Source: Nodosilinea nodulosa PCC 7104 (GTDB taxonomy: Bacteria > Cyanobacteriota > Cyanobacteriia > Phormidesmidales > Phormidesmidaceae). Taken from it: a DNA stretch of 64,000 nucleotides. The notes below the pieces were generated by a model that ran no database searches, was not told the origin of the DNA, and worked only from the letters and a program-made list of their open reading frames with translations. Where the stretch lies: NCBI RefSeq assembly GCF_000309385.1, contig NZ_JH976537.1, positions 4,139,884-4,203,883 of the forward strand. Direction: 5' to 3'. Positions 18,910 to 27,340 of this stretch are shown here, in pieces (the first letter of the stretch is position 1; every line of letters begins with the position of its first letter). The translations under genes were made by a program, and so were the position numbers.

Positions 18910-18930
18910 AAATTGAGTTAGAGGTGGCTT

Positions 18931-19185
18931 ATGAGTGTCAGTCTCACCCCTGATCAAAAGCGTTTTGTTGAAATTAAGCTTCAATCTGGTAAATACCGCT
19001 CTACTGAAGAGGTTTTAGAAATTGCCCTGCGATTACTAGACGAGTACGATCGCTCCAAAGCAGAATGGGTCGAAGACGTGCGGGCCAAAATTGACGCGGC
19101 AATTGAAGCCTCTAACCGCACAGACCCCGTTGATAGCGAAACCTTCGTAAATGGCATTCTAGAGCGTTTCCGGCAGACAAACTAG
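18931..19185 (+). CDS. ParD-like antitoxin
   Basis: An 84-residue ribbon-helix-helix antitoxin: MSVSLTPDQKRFVEIKL forms the strand and first helix, and KYRSTEEVLEIALRLLDEYD the second, as in ParD/CopG proteins. The acidic C-terminal tail (VDSETFVNGILERF) would bind the toxin. A ParE-like toxin frame begins 2 bases after the stop but is broken, so the antitoxin is now probably orphaned. Confidence 0.8.
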   Translation: MSVSLTPDQKRFVEIKLQSGKYRSTEEVLEIALRLLDEYDRSKAEWVEDVRAKIDAAIEASNRTDPVDSETFVNGILERFRQTN

Positions 19186-19187
19186 CC

Positions 19188-19291
19188 ATGAGTCGCTATG
19201 TCATCAACGTTCCGTTCTTGCCAGCCAAAATCTCAACGAGATAGCCGACTATTTTGCTAAAGCTAGCATCAGCTTACTATGTAGTAGTTAA
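19188..19291 (+). pseudogene. Frameshifted, truncated ParE-like toxin
   Basis: ATG at 19188 opens with MSRYVI, the common ParE start, but hits a stop after 18 codons. In another frame from 19217, LASQNLNEIADYFAKASI, the next stretch of a ParE toxin, is readable to a stop at 19289-19291. The two pieces are joined by an indel near 19207-19217, and the C-terminal two thirds are absent. The toxin cannot be functional. Confidence 0.7.
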
Positions 19292-19304
19292 TGGAGATGG
19301 AACC

Positions 19305-19634
19305 ATGAGCCTTGTCTTAGAGTTTGAGTCCCTACCGCTTACAGAAGATGCAGCAGGAGCAATTCGAGTCGGCAACTCAAGGGTTTTGCTAGAACTTGTG
19401 ATTCGAGCGTTCCAGGATGGTGCCTCTCCAGAAACCATTGTGCAAAGATATTCGACCCTTTCTTTGGCTGACGTTTACATGACGATCGGCTATTATCTTC
19501 GACATCAGCAGGAAATAGAATCTTATTTGAGCGATCGCGAAAACCTAGCAGAATCGGTTCATCAAAAAATCTCCAAAAATCAGCCTGATCTGAGCATAAT
19601 CCGCTCAAGACTCTTAGCCCAGCAAACCCTCTAA
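19305..19634 (+). CDS. DUF433 antitoxin, second copy
   Basis: A 109-residue DUF433 protein. The ATG at 19305 is preferred to an upstream start at 19254 because GGAGATGG precedes it and the earlier codons overlap the ParE remnant. The DUF433 core is GNSRVLLELVIRAFQDGASPETI followed by LADVYMTIGYYLRHQQEI. An acidic/Gln-rich tail of about 30 residues may bind the toxin. The DUF5615 gene starts 8 bases after the stop. It is only distantly similar to the copy at 12.3 kb, so the two modules were probably acquired separately. Confidence 0.8.
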   Translation: MSLVLEFESLPLTEDAAGAIRVGNSRVLLELVIRAFQDGASPETIVQRYSTLSLADVYMTIGYYLRHQQEIESYLSDRENLAESVHQKISKNQPDLSIIRSRLLAQQTL

Positions 19635-19642
19635 ACGCTGAC

Positions 19643-19993
19643 ATGCTGAGGTTGCTGAGCGACGAAAACTTTAATGGCGACATTGGGCGAGGGCTATTTC
19701 TTCGCCAGCCAAGTCTCGACCTACTGCGTGTTCAAGATGTTGGGTTGCAAGAAGTAGATGATCCAGCAATTCTAGATTGGGCAGCCAGCAATGGGCGCAT
19801 ACTCTTAACCCACGACCGCGCAACCATGCCGAACTTTGCTTACGAGCGGTTGTCTCAGGGGCAGCCAATGCCGGGGCTATTTGTAATCAACGATCGGATG
19901 CCCGTTAGACAGGTCATTGACGAACTGGTGCTACTGATTGATGCTAGTGGGCAAGATGAGTGGAACGGCCTCGTGCTGTACTTGCCTTTGTAA
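19643..19993 (+). CDS. DUF5615 PIN-like toxin, second copy
   Basis: A 116-residue PIN-like protein. Acidic metal-site residues are visible in RLLSDENFN and in GRILLTHDRATMP, the latter matching the conserved LLTHD step of DUF5615/Mut7-C-like proteins. The start ATG at 19643 lies 8 bases after the antitoxin stop. It is the likely RNase of the pair. Full length and no broken motifs suggest it is functional. Confidence 0.8.
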   Translation: MLRLLSDENFNGDIGRGLFLRQPSLDLLRVQDVGLQEVDDPAILDWAASNGRILLTHDRATMPNFAYERLSQGQPMPGLFVINDRMPVRQVIDELVLLIDASGQDEWNGLVLYLPL

Positions 19994-19996
19994 ACT

Positions 19997-20183
19997 CTAG
20001 CAGCGATCGCACGGTTGCAGACTTTGCCCAAGAGTGAGCAAAATGCGATCGCTCTCATCATCCTAGAAGAAACCAAGGAAGAGCGGGCTTAGGGTGAGCC
20101 TTTTTCTCGTTCCCCGGATCTATTAGCAAGATTTGCTACCTCGGCAATGGCTGAGTACTATGCAGAGGAAACTAAGAGTTGGT
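19997..20183 (+). pseudogene. Remnant of an antitoxin-like gene with an internal stop
   Basis: One frame reads LAAIARLQTLPKSEQNAIAL followed by EETKEERA, an in-frame TAG, then GEPFSRSPDLLARFATSAMAEYYAEETKSW. This is the common layout of a cyanobacterial antitoxin family (helical LPESEQ-type start, then SPDLLAR). It lacks a start codon, and the TAG sits where a Trp codon is expected. I read it as a decayed antitoxin; no toxin is adjacent. Confidence 0.45.
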
Positions 20184-20741
20184 TTACCAGGCTGCCGGTT
20201 GAAAGGTGGTGTCGTTGGCAATCAAAACCATGTCGCCAGTTTGTTTAATCACAAATAGCCCTCGCTGATAGGCATAGCGGTCTACTCCTTCATCCACCTC
20301 AATACCCGCCACGGCTCCATAGATGCGATAGTCGCCGTAGTGGGGAAACGCCTGCCTAAAGCGATCTAGTCGGGCCAAAAAATCTTCTACATCCTGACGA
20401 GAGAGCCGCGATTTGACTTCAATAGCAACCGCCACATCCCCATCGACCGCAAAAATGTCGATCTCCATCTCTGCGCCCGGTCGCCGCGACCGCATGCGAC
20501 GAGACGTTTCTTGCACCAAAATGCCCCGCTCCTGAAACAGGCGCACCACCGCAGGCTCAACCAGGTTCTCGACAAATTGCCCCCATCGGCTCGTCAGCCC
20601 GGCGACCTCTCGACTGGTATTGGCCGCGATGCGCTTTAGATCTTGCATCTGCCGCTCAGACTCGGCAAATATGCGATCGGCTTTTTCCTGGGAGGCTTGA
20701 AACAAGGCGTAAATATCGGCAATGGTGACGGGTTCAGCCAC
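20184..20741 (-). CDS. PD-(D/E)XK-like protein, DUF3782 type
   Basis: A 185-residue protein with an N-terminal helical/coiled segment (about 5-60, QASQEKADRIFAESERQMQDL) and a C-terminal nuclease-like core. The core has EMEIDIFAVDGDVAVAIEVKS, the D...E-x-K arrangement of PD-(D/E)XK enzymes. Such proteins are common and multicopy in cyanobacteria; nuclease activity has to my knowledge not been settled. It uses a GTG start at 20741. It lies between two TA modules and convergent to the plus-strand ones. Confidence 0.75.
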   Translation of the reverse strand: MAEPVTIADIYALFQASQEKADRIFAESERQMQDLKRIAANTSREVAGLTSRWGQFVENLVEPAVVRLFQERGILVQETSRRMRSRRPGAEMEIDIFAVDGDVAVAIEVKSRLSRQDVEDFLARLDRFRQAFPHYGDYRIYGAVAGIEVDEGVDRYAYQRGLFVIKQTGDMVLIANDTTFQPAAW

Positions 20742-20804
20742 AGTCTGACTCCTGCCTTTGGATGCTCAATTCTATTATGCGTTTGAAGTCGCAAGCCTAA
20801 AGAC

Positions 20805-21083
20805 TTACCCGACTGGCTTTCTACTTTGACTATCAACGTAACCACGCAAAACTGAGTTGATTAGAGCTTTGTATTCTCCACCCTGAGCCTGAAACCACTG
20901 CAACACATCAGGCTCAATTTTCACAAGCTGCTGTACTTGTGTCGCTGGGATTCTGAGAGTCGCCTTCTCAAAAAACTCTTCCGTCAGTGGAGGAATGTCG
21001 GAATAGTCAATTCCTTCATCGTCTAGTGACTCTAGTGCTGCCCAGTTAGTACGGGAGGTATTGCTTAAGTCTTTGCCGCTCAT
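20805..21083 (-). CDS. brnA: BrnA-like antitoxin
   Basis: A 92-residue protein with a disordered acidic N-terminus (LESLDDEGIDYSDIPPLTEEFFEKA) and a C-terminal ribbon-helix-helix (TLRIPATQVQQLVKIEPDVLQWFQAQGGEYKALINSVLRGYV). This order is that of BrnA, which neutralises BrnT and represses the operon. Its 5' end overlaps the brnT 3' end by 38 bases. Confidence 0.85.
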   Translation of the reverse strand: MSGKDLSNTSRTNWAALESLDDEGIDYSDIPPLTEEFFEKATLRIPATQVQQLVKIEPDVLQWFQAQGGEYKALINSVLRGYVDSQSRKPVG

Positions 21084-21324
21084 GTCGGTTAGCCCTTCGT
21101 GCTGAAATAATCCGGATCACGTCGTTTTGGCGTTCCGTCCAAACCACAACTGCCACGCCATTGCCGAGAAGACCAATGCCAAACCAGCGGTCTTCGCCAT
21201 AGTCAAAACGATCGTCTAGCTCAACTAGCATTGGACCTTCAAACATTTCAGGGACATCGCCAAAGTCAATCTCGTGTTTGCGGATATTTTCGAGATTCTT
21301 TGCCTCATCCCATTCAAACTGCAT
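21046..21324 (-). CDS. brnT: BrnT-like ribonuclease toxin
   Basis: A 92-residue BrnT-family toxin, a RelE-fold RNase. Family hallmarks are FEWDEAKNLENIRKHEIDF, the GEDRWFGIGLL strand and VIRIISARRANRHERQRL, where Arg and Glu residues form the proposed active site. It is the first gene of the toxin-first pair brnT-brnA, as is usual for this system. Known BrnT cleaves mRNA to stop growth until BrnA recovers. Confidence 0.88.
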   Translation of the reverse strand: MQFEWDEAKNLENIRKHEIDFGDVPEMFEGPMLVELDDRFDYGEDRWFGIGLLGNGVAVVVWTERQNDVIRIISARRANRHERQRLKQYLPY

Positions 21325-21390
21325 GAAAGCCTAGCAATGCTAACTGAGCTATCTGTATTTTAGGGCAAGGCTATTTCAATGTCGGCCTGT

Positions 21391-24054
21391 TTACGCTGGC
21401 CGACCGGGATCGAGGTGATCCAGCGCCTTCAGCACTGCGCCCACGTCCATCGACAGGTATTCGCCGAGGCGGAGGATGTCGTTGACCTGGGCGCGGCTGT
21501 CTTGGCCGAGGGGCTTTCTCGACACTGCTGCCTGTTTGAGCAGGGCAAACACCTGGCGGTTGAGGTGCTGGTAGTACAGCTCCTGGGGGCGCTCCAACGA
21601 AAGGCCCAGGTTGAGCTGCTGACCCAGGTTCACCAGCCGCCCCAGCCAATCCACATCGGCGGCGAGGGATTCTGTGGGTGCCTGGTTGAGGATTTGCCAC
21701 ACCGATCGCCCGATCAGCCGCTCCAGCATGGGCTTGGCCGCCGCCAGCGAGAGGGAAGCATTGCAGGTGCTGGCTTCGGTGGCGATCGCCTCCAGCTCAT
21801 TCAGGTAATCCTCACCCTGGCGCAGGGGGCTGGCGGCGGGGTCGCTGGTTTCGCGCTCCAGGGCTTGCAGCACCTCCATCGCCCGGTGGCTGAGGGCAAT
21901 ATCTGCCGCCACTTGCAGCTCCTTGGGTACGGGCAGGCCGTCGCGGTGGAAGGCGCGCAGCACGCCGTAGTTGTCGCGGTAGACCTGGGCGTAGAGCTGA
22001 TCGAGGCGCAGCAGGGTGTCCTGGGAGAGCAGGCCCATCATGCGGTGGCGCTCTTCGGCAAACAGGTCTTGCAGGCCGTAGGTGTGGGGGCCAAAGGCGC
22101 TGTTGATGGCGAGAATGACCTGGGCGGCGCTGGCCTGCCCAAGGCTGTCAAAGACGGCGGCTTTGGCCCGGGTGTAGGCAAGGCGCGATCGCACCGTGGT
22201 AATACCGCAGTGAAAGTCCCAGCCGCCCAGATGCACCACGGCAAAGGCCAGGTTGAGGCTCTCGCGGGTGATGGTGGAGGTGATTTCGACCTGGCCCACG
22301 GCCAGAGACATTGGCCCCATGCGCTGGCGGCGGTAGTCGTGCTGCTCGACGGTGTAGCAGTAGACGGTTTGCTCGCGGTGGTAGTCGGTGAACAGCGATC
22401 CCATGGCGTAGTGGGCCACCACCTGCTCCAGGGAAATGCGAGAGGGCTTGACCAGCGTTTTGTAGACCCCGGCCCCATCCTGAAAGTCGGTGACGTTGCT
22501 GGGGGCATGGCCGAGGCGCTGCACAAATTCCTGCTCCAGGGCAATCCCCGCTACTTCGCCCGCCAGCTCCATGGCGCGGGCAGCGTAGCGCAGAATTTGG
22601 GTGCCCTCGGGGCGGGAGAGTTCTTCAAAGAACCAGCCGCAGCTGGTGTACATAAACAGGGCGTGGCGCTGCATTTCGAGCAGTTGCAGGGCGGTGACCC
22701 GCTCGACGGGGGAGAGCTTGCGGGTTTGGTGGGCTTTAAAGAAGGCGCTGAGGCTGGCGGGGCTGCGATCGCCCATCACCGCCACGTAGGCATCCCGCGC
22801 TGCCCAGGGGTCGCGCAGCAGGGCCGCCCCGTGCTCTTCGTACACGGCCACGAGTTTGTCGCGCAGCCAGTCGAGGGTATCGCGCAGGGGCCGCCGCCAC
22901 TGCTGGTGCCACTCGCCGCCCCCGCCGCAGCCGCAGTCATCCTGCCAGCGATCGACGCCGTGGGAGCAGCTCCAGGCGGTGACGGGCTTGAGTTCGGCTT
23001 CCCAGGTGGGCGGGTGGGTGGCCAGGTAGTGGGCGTAGTTGGTCACCGTCCAGCCCTGGCGGGGAAACTCTTCGGTGACGGCGTAGGCCAGGGCTTTTTC
23101 GGCCCCGCCCCGGTGGTGGCCAAAGGTTTCGCCGTCGGTGGCCACCGAAATCAGCTGGAAGGGGCGGTGGTCGCCGTGGATGGCCTGACCGATGCGGCCG
23201 ACAAAGTGCTGGGACGAACTCAGCACGTCGTTAAAGCCCATGTCGCGGGAGATCGGGCCGTCGTAGAAGAAAACATCTACGTAGCGGCTGGGATCAGGCG
23301 TTCCATCGGCGTGCTTGAGAAAGCAGCGATAGGGACGGCTGGGATCGATCTGGCCGCCGCCCACTTCTTGCCAGCTGTCGCGCTCGCCGTTGTAGCTGAC
23401 CAGCGGGCGGCAGCGCTGCACCTGCGACGGGGCCAAAATGGTGAACTTGATCCCCTCGGCGTGGAGCACGTCCAGGGTGGGGTAGTCGATCGCGGTTTCG
23501 GCCAGCCAAATGCCCTCGGGCTGGCGGCCAAAGCGGCGGCGAAAGTCCTCAATGCCCCAGCGCACCTGGGTGACTTTGTCGCGCGGCTTGGCCAGGGGTA
23601 GAATGATGTGGTTGTAGACCTGGGCGATCGCGTTGCCGTGGCCGCTGAGCCGCTGGCAGCTGTTGCGATCGGCGTCGAGAATGCGCTGATAGGTCTCCAG
23701 GTCGTAGCGCTCCATCCAGCTCAGCAGGGTGGGGCCGAGGTTAAAGCTGATGTACTCAAAGGTATTGACGATGCGCACCACTTCGCCGCGATCGTTGAGA
23801 ATGCGGGCGTAGGCGTTGGGCCGGTAGCACTCGTGGTGAATGCGCTCGTTCCAGTTGTGGTAAGGGGCAGCGCTGGGCTGCTTTTCGATCGCGTCCAGGT
23901 ACGGGTTCTCGCGGGGCGGCTGGTAGAAGTGGCCGTGGACGCAGACAAACACCCCCGTGCTAACGGCGGGGATCAAGCCGTCGTGGGGGCCATCATAGGA
24001 ACCTTGGGCCGCAGGAGCAGCCTGCAATGCCGAATGCTGGAGTGAATCAGCCAT
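21391..24054 (-). CDS. Glycoside hydrolase family 57-like, DUF3536 protein
   Basis: The 887-residue protein begins with a short linker, then a GH57-type catalytic barrel: VCVHGHFYQPPRENP at about residue 37 is the conserved HxHxYQP strand, and GIWLAETAIDYPTLD near 180 contains the glutamate at the nucleophile position. The C-terminal half is the DUF3536 region (from about 330). GH57 enzymes act on alpha-glucans such as amylose or glycogen, so a role in storage-polysaccharide processing is plausible. The antisense strand shows a 740-codon open frame that is only a GC-rich shadow. Confidence 0.85.
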   Translation of the reverse strand: MADSLQHSALQAAPAAQGSYDGPHDGLIPAVSTGVFVCVHGHFYQPPRENPYLDAIEKQPSAAPYHNWNERIHHECYRPNAYARILNDRGEVVRIVNTFEYISFNLGPTLLSWMERYDLETYQRILDADRNSCQRLSGHGNAIAQVYNHIILPLAKPRDKVTQVRWGIEDFRRRFGRQPEGIWLAETAIDYPTLDVLHAEGIKFTILAPSQVQRCRPLVSYNGERDSWQEVGGGQIDPSRPYRCFLKHADGTPDPSRYVDVFFYDGPISRDMGFNDVLSSSQHFVGRIGQAIHGDHRPFQLISVATDGETFGHHRGGAEKALAYAVTEEFPRQGWTVTNYAHYLATHPPTWEAELKPVTAWSCSHGVDRWQDDCGCGGGGEWHQQWRRPLRDTLDWLRDKLVAVYEEHGAALLRDPWAARDAYVAVMGDRSPASLSAFFKAHQTRKLSPVERVTALQLLEMQRHALFMYTSCGWFFEELSRPEGTQILRYAARAMELAGEVAGIALEQEFVQRLGHAPSNVTDFQDGAGVYKTLVKPSRISLEQVVAHYAMGSLFTDYHREQTVYCYTVEQHDYRRQRMGPMSLAVGQVEITSTITRESLNLAFAVVHLGGWDFHCGITTVRSRLAYTRAKAAVFDSLGQASAAQVILAINSAFGPHTYGLQDLFAEERHRMMGLLSQDTLLRLDQLYAQVYRDNYGVLRAFHRDGLPVPKELQVAADIALSHRAMEVLQALERETSDPAASPLRQGEDYLNELEAIATEASTCNASLSLAAAKPMLERLIGRSVWQILNQAPTESLAADVDWLGRLVNLGQQLNLGLSLERPQELYYQHLNRQVFALLKQAAVSRKPLGQDSRAQVNDILRLGEYLSMDVGAVLKALDHLDPGRPA

Positions 24055-24638
24055 AGGAGAAAAATGAGTGAGGAATTGAAGAAATCCTGAGCGCAGCCGC
24101 CAGCTTAGCGTTAGCTGGGCAGCCGCCGGGGATCGGGTTTTAGAAAAACTTGGGGCCGGGGATCGCTGCTCTGGGGGCGATACGGCAGATTGGTTAAGCG
24201 CTAAAAAGCCAAAATAAATGCCGCAGGATTACCTGGGGATCGATTGGAACAGCGATAGCAGCATGGGGGCTAAGGGGGGACCGACACAATCGCCAGGTTT
24301 GCTACCCATATTGACAATAGCTTTGCTGATTTTAACCCGCTTTTGAAAAACAGTCGGTCGCGCTTAATCTCCGTTGATGTTTCTCAAGTAGGGGCAAGGC
24401 AAATGCCCTACGTTCAAAATTATGGCAACCAGGCGATCGACCCATCCATCTTAAAGGGGAAGAAGAGTGGTGAACTTAGTGAGACTTTCCTAAAGACTGG
24501 GCGCATCTAGAGATTGGGGGACTACCAACCAAAGCTAGCGATCCCCCTAAATCCCCCTTAAGAAGGGGGACTTTGAAGCGGACTCAGGCTCCCCTTTTTA
24601 AGGGGGCAGGGGGGATCCCCTAGTCGTTGCATACGCCC
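24055..24638. other. Intergenic region with an inverted-repeat element
   Basis: No gene is supported. Bases 24539-24570 (ATCCCCCT...CCCCCTTAAGAAGGGGG) and 24590-24617 (CCCCTTTTTAAGGGGG...GGGGGGATC) form an imperfect inverted repeat. Each arm also contains its own CCCCCTT/AAGGGGG palindrome. This is a familiar type of cyanobacterial intergenic repeat. The rest contains scattered HIP1 sites. Confidence 0.55.
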
Positions 24639-25100
24639 CTAGAGACTGGTGGTAGGGTTGATCCAGACCATGGGTAGGCCCCATATGCCGTGCTTTAAGA
24701 AGCGATCGCCCCGGGGCTTAAAGCCTACCTTTTGATAAAAGCCCACCGCTGCCTCAGCGGCGTTGACCGTGACTGTGTCTAAGTCAACGGTGCACTGGCT
24801 AAACAGCGATCGGCCAATGCCCTGGCCAGCAAATTCTCGGCGGACGAACAACAACGACAGATGGTTGCCGCGCTTAAAGGCAATGAAGCCAACGACCACC
24901 CCATTCCAGGTAGCGACGCGCGTTTTTTGGTCGCTTAAAATTCGCTCTCTCAGCTCGTCTGGATGGCAGAGCTGGAGCCATTCAGCCACGCTGTCGGGGG
25001 TGCCGTCGGTGAGTTCCCACAGATCGGCAGCCGCCCACAGACATCCACTAATGGCGTATTCGTCTCCTAGCTGGGGCCGTCCATAGGCGATCGGAGTCAT
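24639..25100 (-). CDS. GNAT-family N-acetyltransferase
   Basis: A 153-residue acetyl-CoA-dependent acetyltransferase. The strand-loop SLLFVRREFAGQGIGRSLF carries the R/Q-x-x-G-x-G/A acetyl-CoA pyrophosphate loop (motif A), followed by VNAAEAAVGFYQKVGFKPRGD (motif B with the typical YQKVGF). The acceptor substrate cannot be told. The gene starts 2 bases after the sensor-kinase stop and is probably cotranscribed with it. Confidence 0.85.
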   Translation of the reverse strand: MTPIAYGRPQLGDEYAISGCLWAAADLWELTDGTPDSVAEWLQLCHPDELRERILSDQKTRVATWNGVVVGFIAFKRGNHLSLLFVRREFAGQGIGRSLFSQCTVDLDTVTVNAAEAAVGFYQKVGFKPRGDRFLKHGIWGLPMVWINPTTSL

Positions 25101-25101
25101 G

Positions 25102-26478
25102 CTATCCGCCCAATCCCCCCTGGGGCAGTACGACAGTTACCGTGGTGCCCTGCCCCGGCTGGCTGTCGAGGTGAATGTGGCCCCGGTGGGTGTCGACAAT
25201 CACCTTGGCGATCGCCAGCCCCAGCCCCGTGCCCTGATCCCCGCTGCGCAGCCGCGAGGGGTCGGCCCGGTAGAAGCGATCGAAGGCGTGGGCGATCGCC
25301 TTCTCGTCCATGCCAATGCCGGTGTCCTGCACCGTCACCTGCACCCCCGGTTGGCCCTGCTGCTTGGCGGGCTTTACCGTTACCGTCACGGTGCCGCCGT
25401 CGGGGGTGTACTGCACGGCGTTGCTGATCAGGTTGGTGAATAGGCGGGTGAGCTGGCCGGGATCGCCCAGAATTGTGGAGCTGGCGGTGGGGGCCATGGG
25501 CAGATGCTTGGTACCGGAGCGGTGTTTGCCGGAGCCATCCCCAGGCAGCTCAACCCGCAGGGCAATCTGCCGTTCGGCGGCCATCACCTGCTGCTCTTCC
25601 ACCACCTCCTCCAGCAGACCCTCCAGGCTGAGCGAAGCGGGGGTCAGGGCAATCAGTCCGCTCTCCTGGCGGGCGAGAAACAGCAGGTCGTCCACCAGCC
25701 GCCCCAGCCGCCGGGTCAGCCGCTCAATCACCTGAAACTGCTGCTGCTGAATCTCCACGTCGGGGTCGGGGTCCGACAGCGCCACCTGGGCGTTGGTCTG
25801 GATCACCGCGATCGGGTTGCGCAGCTCGTGGGAGGCATCTGCGGTGAACTGCTTGAGCTGTTGGTAGGAGTCGCGCACTGGAGCCATGGCGATCCCCGAG
25901 AGCAGCCAGCCGATCGCGGCCACCGCTCCCACCATCAGGCTGGTGCCCAGGGCCAGATCCAGAATCAGGCGGCGGCTGGGTTTTGTCACCTCAAACCAGG
26001 GGTGACTGACCCGCAGGTAGCCCAGCACCTGGCCGTCGGCCTGCACCCGCTCGGTAATCTGGCGAAAGAATGTGTCTACCCCCACCTGTACCGTTTCGCC
26101 CGCTGGGTTGACGTGCAGGGGCACCGGCTGGAGATCCGTAAAGGTAGACCACAGCAATTGGCCATCGGGGCCAAACCACTCCAGGTCGATGTGGTCGTCT
26201 TCAACGGCGCGGGCGTTGTCGCGAAAGCTGGCCTCAACGTTGACCCGCAGGGGTGAACTACTGGCCCTAGCGGTGGCGAAGAGGTGATCCCCGGCGGTGT
26301 CGGGTTCGATAACGAGCGATCGCTCCACGATCTCCACCACATGGTCGAGGGTGTCATCCACCCGCTCCACCAGGGTAGTGCGCACGTAGAGGTAAAATCC
26401 GCTGGCAAACAGTAGCAGCAGCACCGCCGTCACCGCCGTATACCAGAGCGCAAGCCGCCGCCGAGTCGCCTGAAACAT
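25102..26478 (-). CDS. Two-component sensor histidine kinase
   Basis: A 458-residue kinase with two membrane helices (about 10-30 and 175-198) bracketing a periplasmic sensor region of about 145 residues. It then has a HAMP-like linker, a DHp helix with the phosphoacceptor in FTADASHELRNPIAV, and a HATPase domain with N box (NLISNAVQYTPDGG), G1 (DTGIGMD), F (FDRFYRAD) and G2 (GTGLGLAI) boxes. The N-terminal layout resembles the cyanobacterial Mn-sensor ManS, but that is only an impression. No response regulator is adjacent, so it is an orphan in this window. Confidence 0.9.
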   Translation of the reverse strand: MFQATRRRLALWYTAVTAVLLLLFASGFYLYVRTTLVERVDDTLDHVVEIVERSLVIEPDTAGDHLFATARASSSPLRVNVEASFRDNARAVEDDHIDLEWFGPDGQLLWSTFTDLQPVPLHVNPAGETVQVGVDTFFRQITERVQADGQVLGYLRVSHPWFEVTKPSRRLILDLALGTSLMVGAVAAIGWLLSGIAMAPVRDSYQQLKQFTADASHELRNPIAVIQTNAQVALSDPDPDVEIQQQQFQVIERLTRRLGRLVDDLLFLARQESGLIALTPASLSLEGLLEEVVEEQQVMAAERQIALRVELPGDGSGKHRSGTKHLPMAPTASSTILGDPGQLTRLFTNLISNAVQYTPDGGTVTVTVKPAKQQGQPGVQVTVQDTGIGMDEKAIAHAFDRFYRADPSRLRSGDQGTGLGLAIAKVIVDTHRGHIHLDSQPGQGTTVTVVLPQGGLGG

Positions 26479-26484
26479 AGACCC

Positions 26485-26871
26485 CTAGGGCAATCTTTGA
26501 ATGACAAAGTTCAAAATTAATTCGGCCATTTCTATCGCCTGTCGAGCATCCTCTTCTTCAGGTTCAAGGGTATCTGAGGGGTAGCGAAACTCCGTGGCGT
26601 AGGGCGTTAACGTATCAGCGGCATCATCCCATCGCCTGAACTCTGAATCAAATTGGCAGCAGAGATCGAGCAAAACATCCAAGTCGTGCGTTTTGGGAAA
26701 GCCTGCACCCTGGTGCACAAGATAAGCTTTCAGCGCCTTCTCCGCCGACTGCTGACAATGGTAGGCAACATTTTCAAGTAATAGCTCTTTGAGAAGCACC
26801 CTGGCTGATTGCAAATCTCGTCTGCTGATGGTCAGCCATTTCTCCACCTCCGCTTGCCTAGCCTCAGCCAT
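26485..26871 (-). CDS. HEPN-domain protein of a MNT/HEPN module
   Basis: A 128-residue all-helical HEPN protein: WLTISRRDLQSARVLL, then AYHCQQSAEKALKAYLV, a classic HEPN signature, and KTHDLDVLLDLC. It overlaps the nucleotidyltransferase gene by 8 bases. In related HepT/MntA-type systems the HEPN protein is an RNase and the MNT partner silences it by AMP transfer; this one belongs to the longer HEPN type in which the catalytic RX4-6H motif is unclear, so activity is uncertain. Confidence 0.85.
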   Translation of the reverse strand: MAEARQAEVEKWLTISRRDLQSARVLLKELLLENVAYHCQQSAEKALKAYLVHQGAGFPKTHDLDVLLDLCCQFDSEFRRWDDAADTLTPYATEFRYPSDTLEPEEEDARQAIEMAELILNFVIQRLP

Positions 26872-27184
26872 ATAAAACTTTTCCCTGGCGAAGCGCTTGA
26901 CAGACTAGGGAACTAACCACGTTCTTTTTGCGCTCGACCTCTTCGCGGGTCATCACCAAAATATCTTTAGGAATCCCCAACCCTCGTAGCGCTTTGTAGG
27001 CAACTCGCGCTCGCCGATAGCGGGGCTCGTCGGACTGCGAAACAATGACCAGCAGGTCGATATCGCTATCTTCATTGGGTTCGCCGTAGGCGTAGGAGCC
27101 AAACAAAATGATCTGCTCTGGCTGGAGGGCAGTTACTAGCCGCTGAGTTATTTGATGGAGTTGTTCAGTGGTTAGCTGCTGCAC
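26864..27184 (-). CDS. MNT-type minimal nucleotidyltransferase
   Basis: A 106-residue nucleotidyltransferase. The signature G29-S30-x9-D41-x-D43 (GSYAYGEPNEDSDIDLLV) is complete and is the metal/NTP site. The C-terminal region binds the HEPN partner encoded immediately downstream with an 8-base overlap. It would transfer a nucleotide to the HEPN protein and so act as antitoxin. Confidence 0.88.
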   Translation of the reverse strand: MQQLTTEQLHQITQRLVTALQPEQIILFGSYAYGEPNEDSDIDLLVIVSQSDEPRYRRARVAYKALRGLGIPKDILVMTREEVERKKNVVSSLVCQALRQGKVLYG

Positions 27185-27340
27185 TTAGATTCACCCACAT
27201 ATTGAGACAGCCCCAGGTTTTTCTGCGGGGCTGCGATCGCATCTGCTGCAATGTTTCAATCCTAAACCAAGCGCAGACTGAATCTGCCATACAACAGCTC
27301 AAAGCGGCTACCCTGGCAATGGCCCCCATGCGATCGTGCT

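Noticed and set aside
21379..23601. 740-codon open frame on the plus strand
   Set aside because: It is antisense to the GH57/DUF3536 gene, which has clear motifs; the shadow translation is Gly/Val/Ala/His-rich without any domain, as expected from codon bias in GC-rich DNA.
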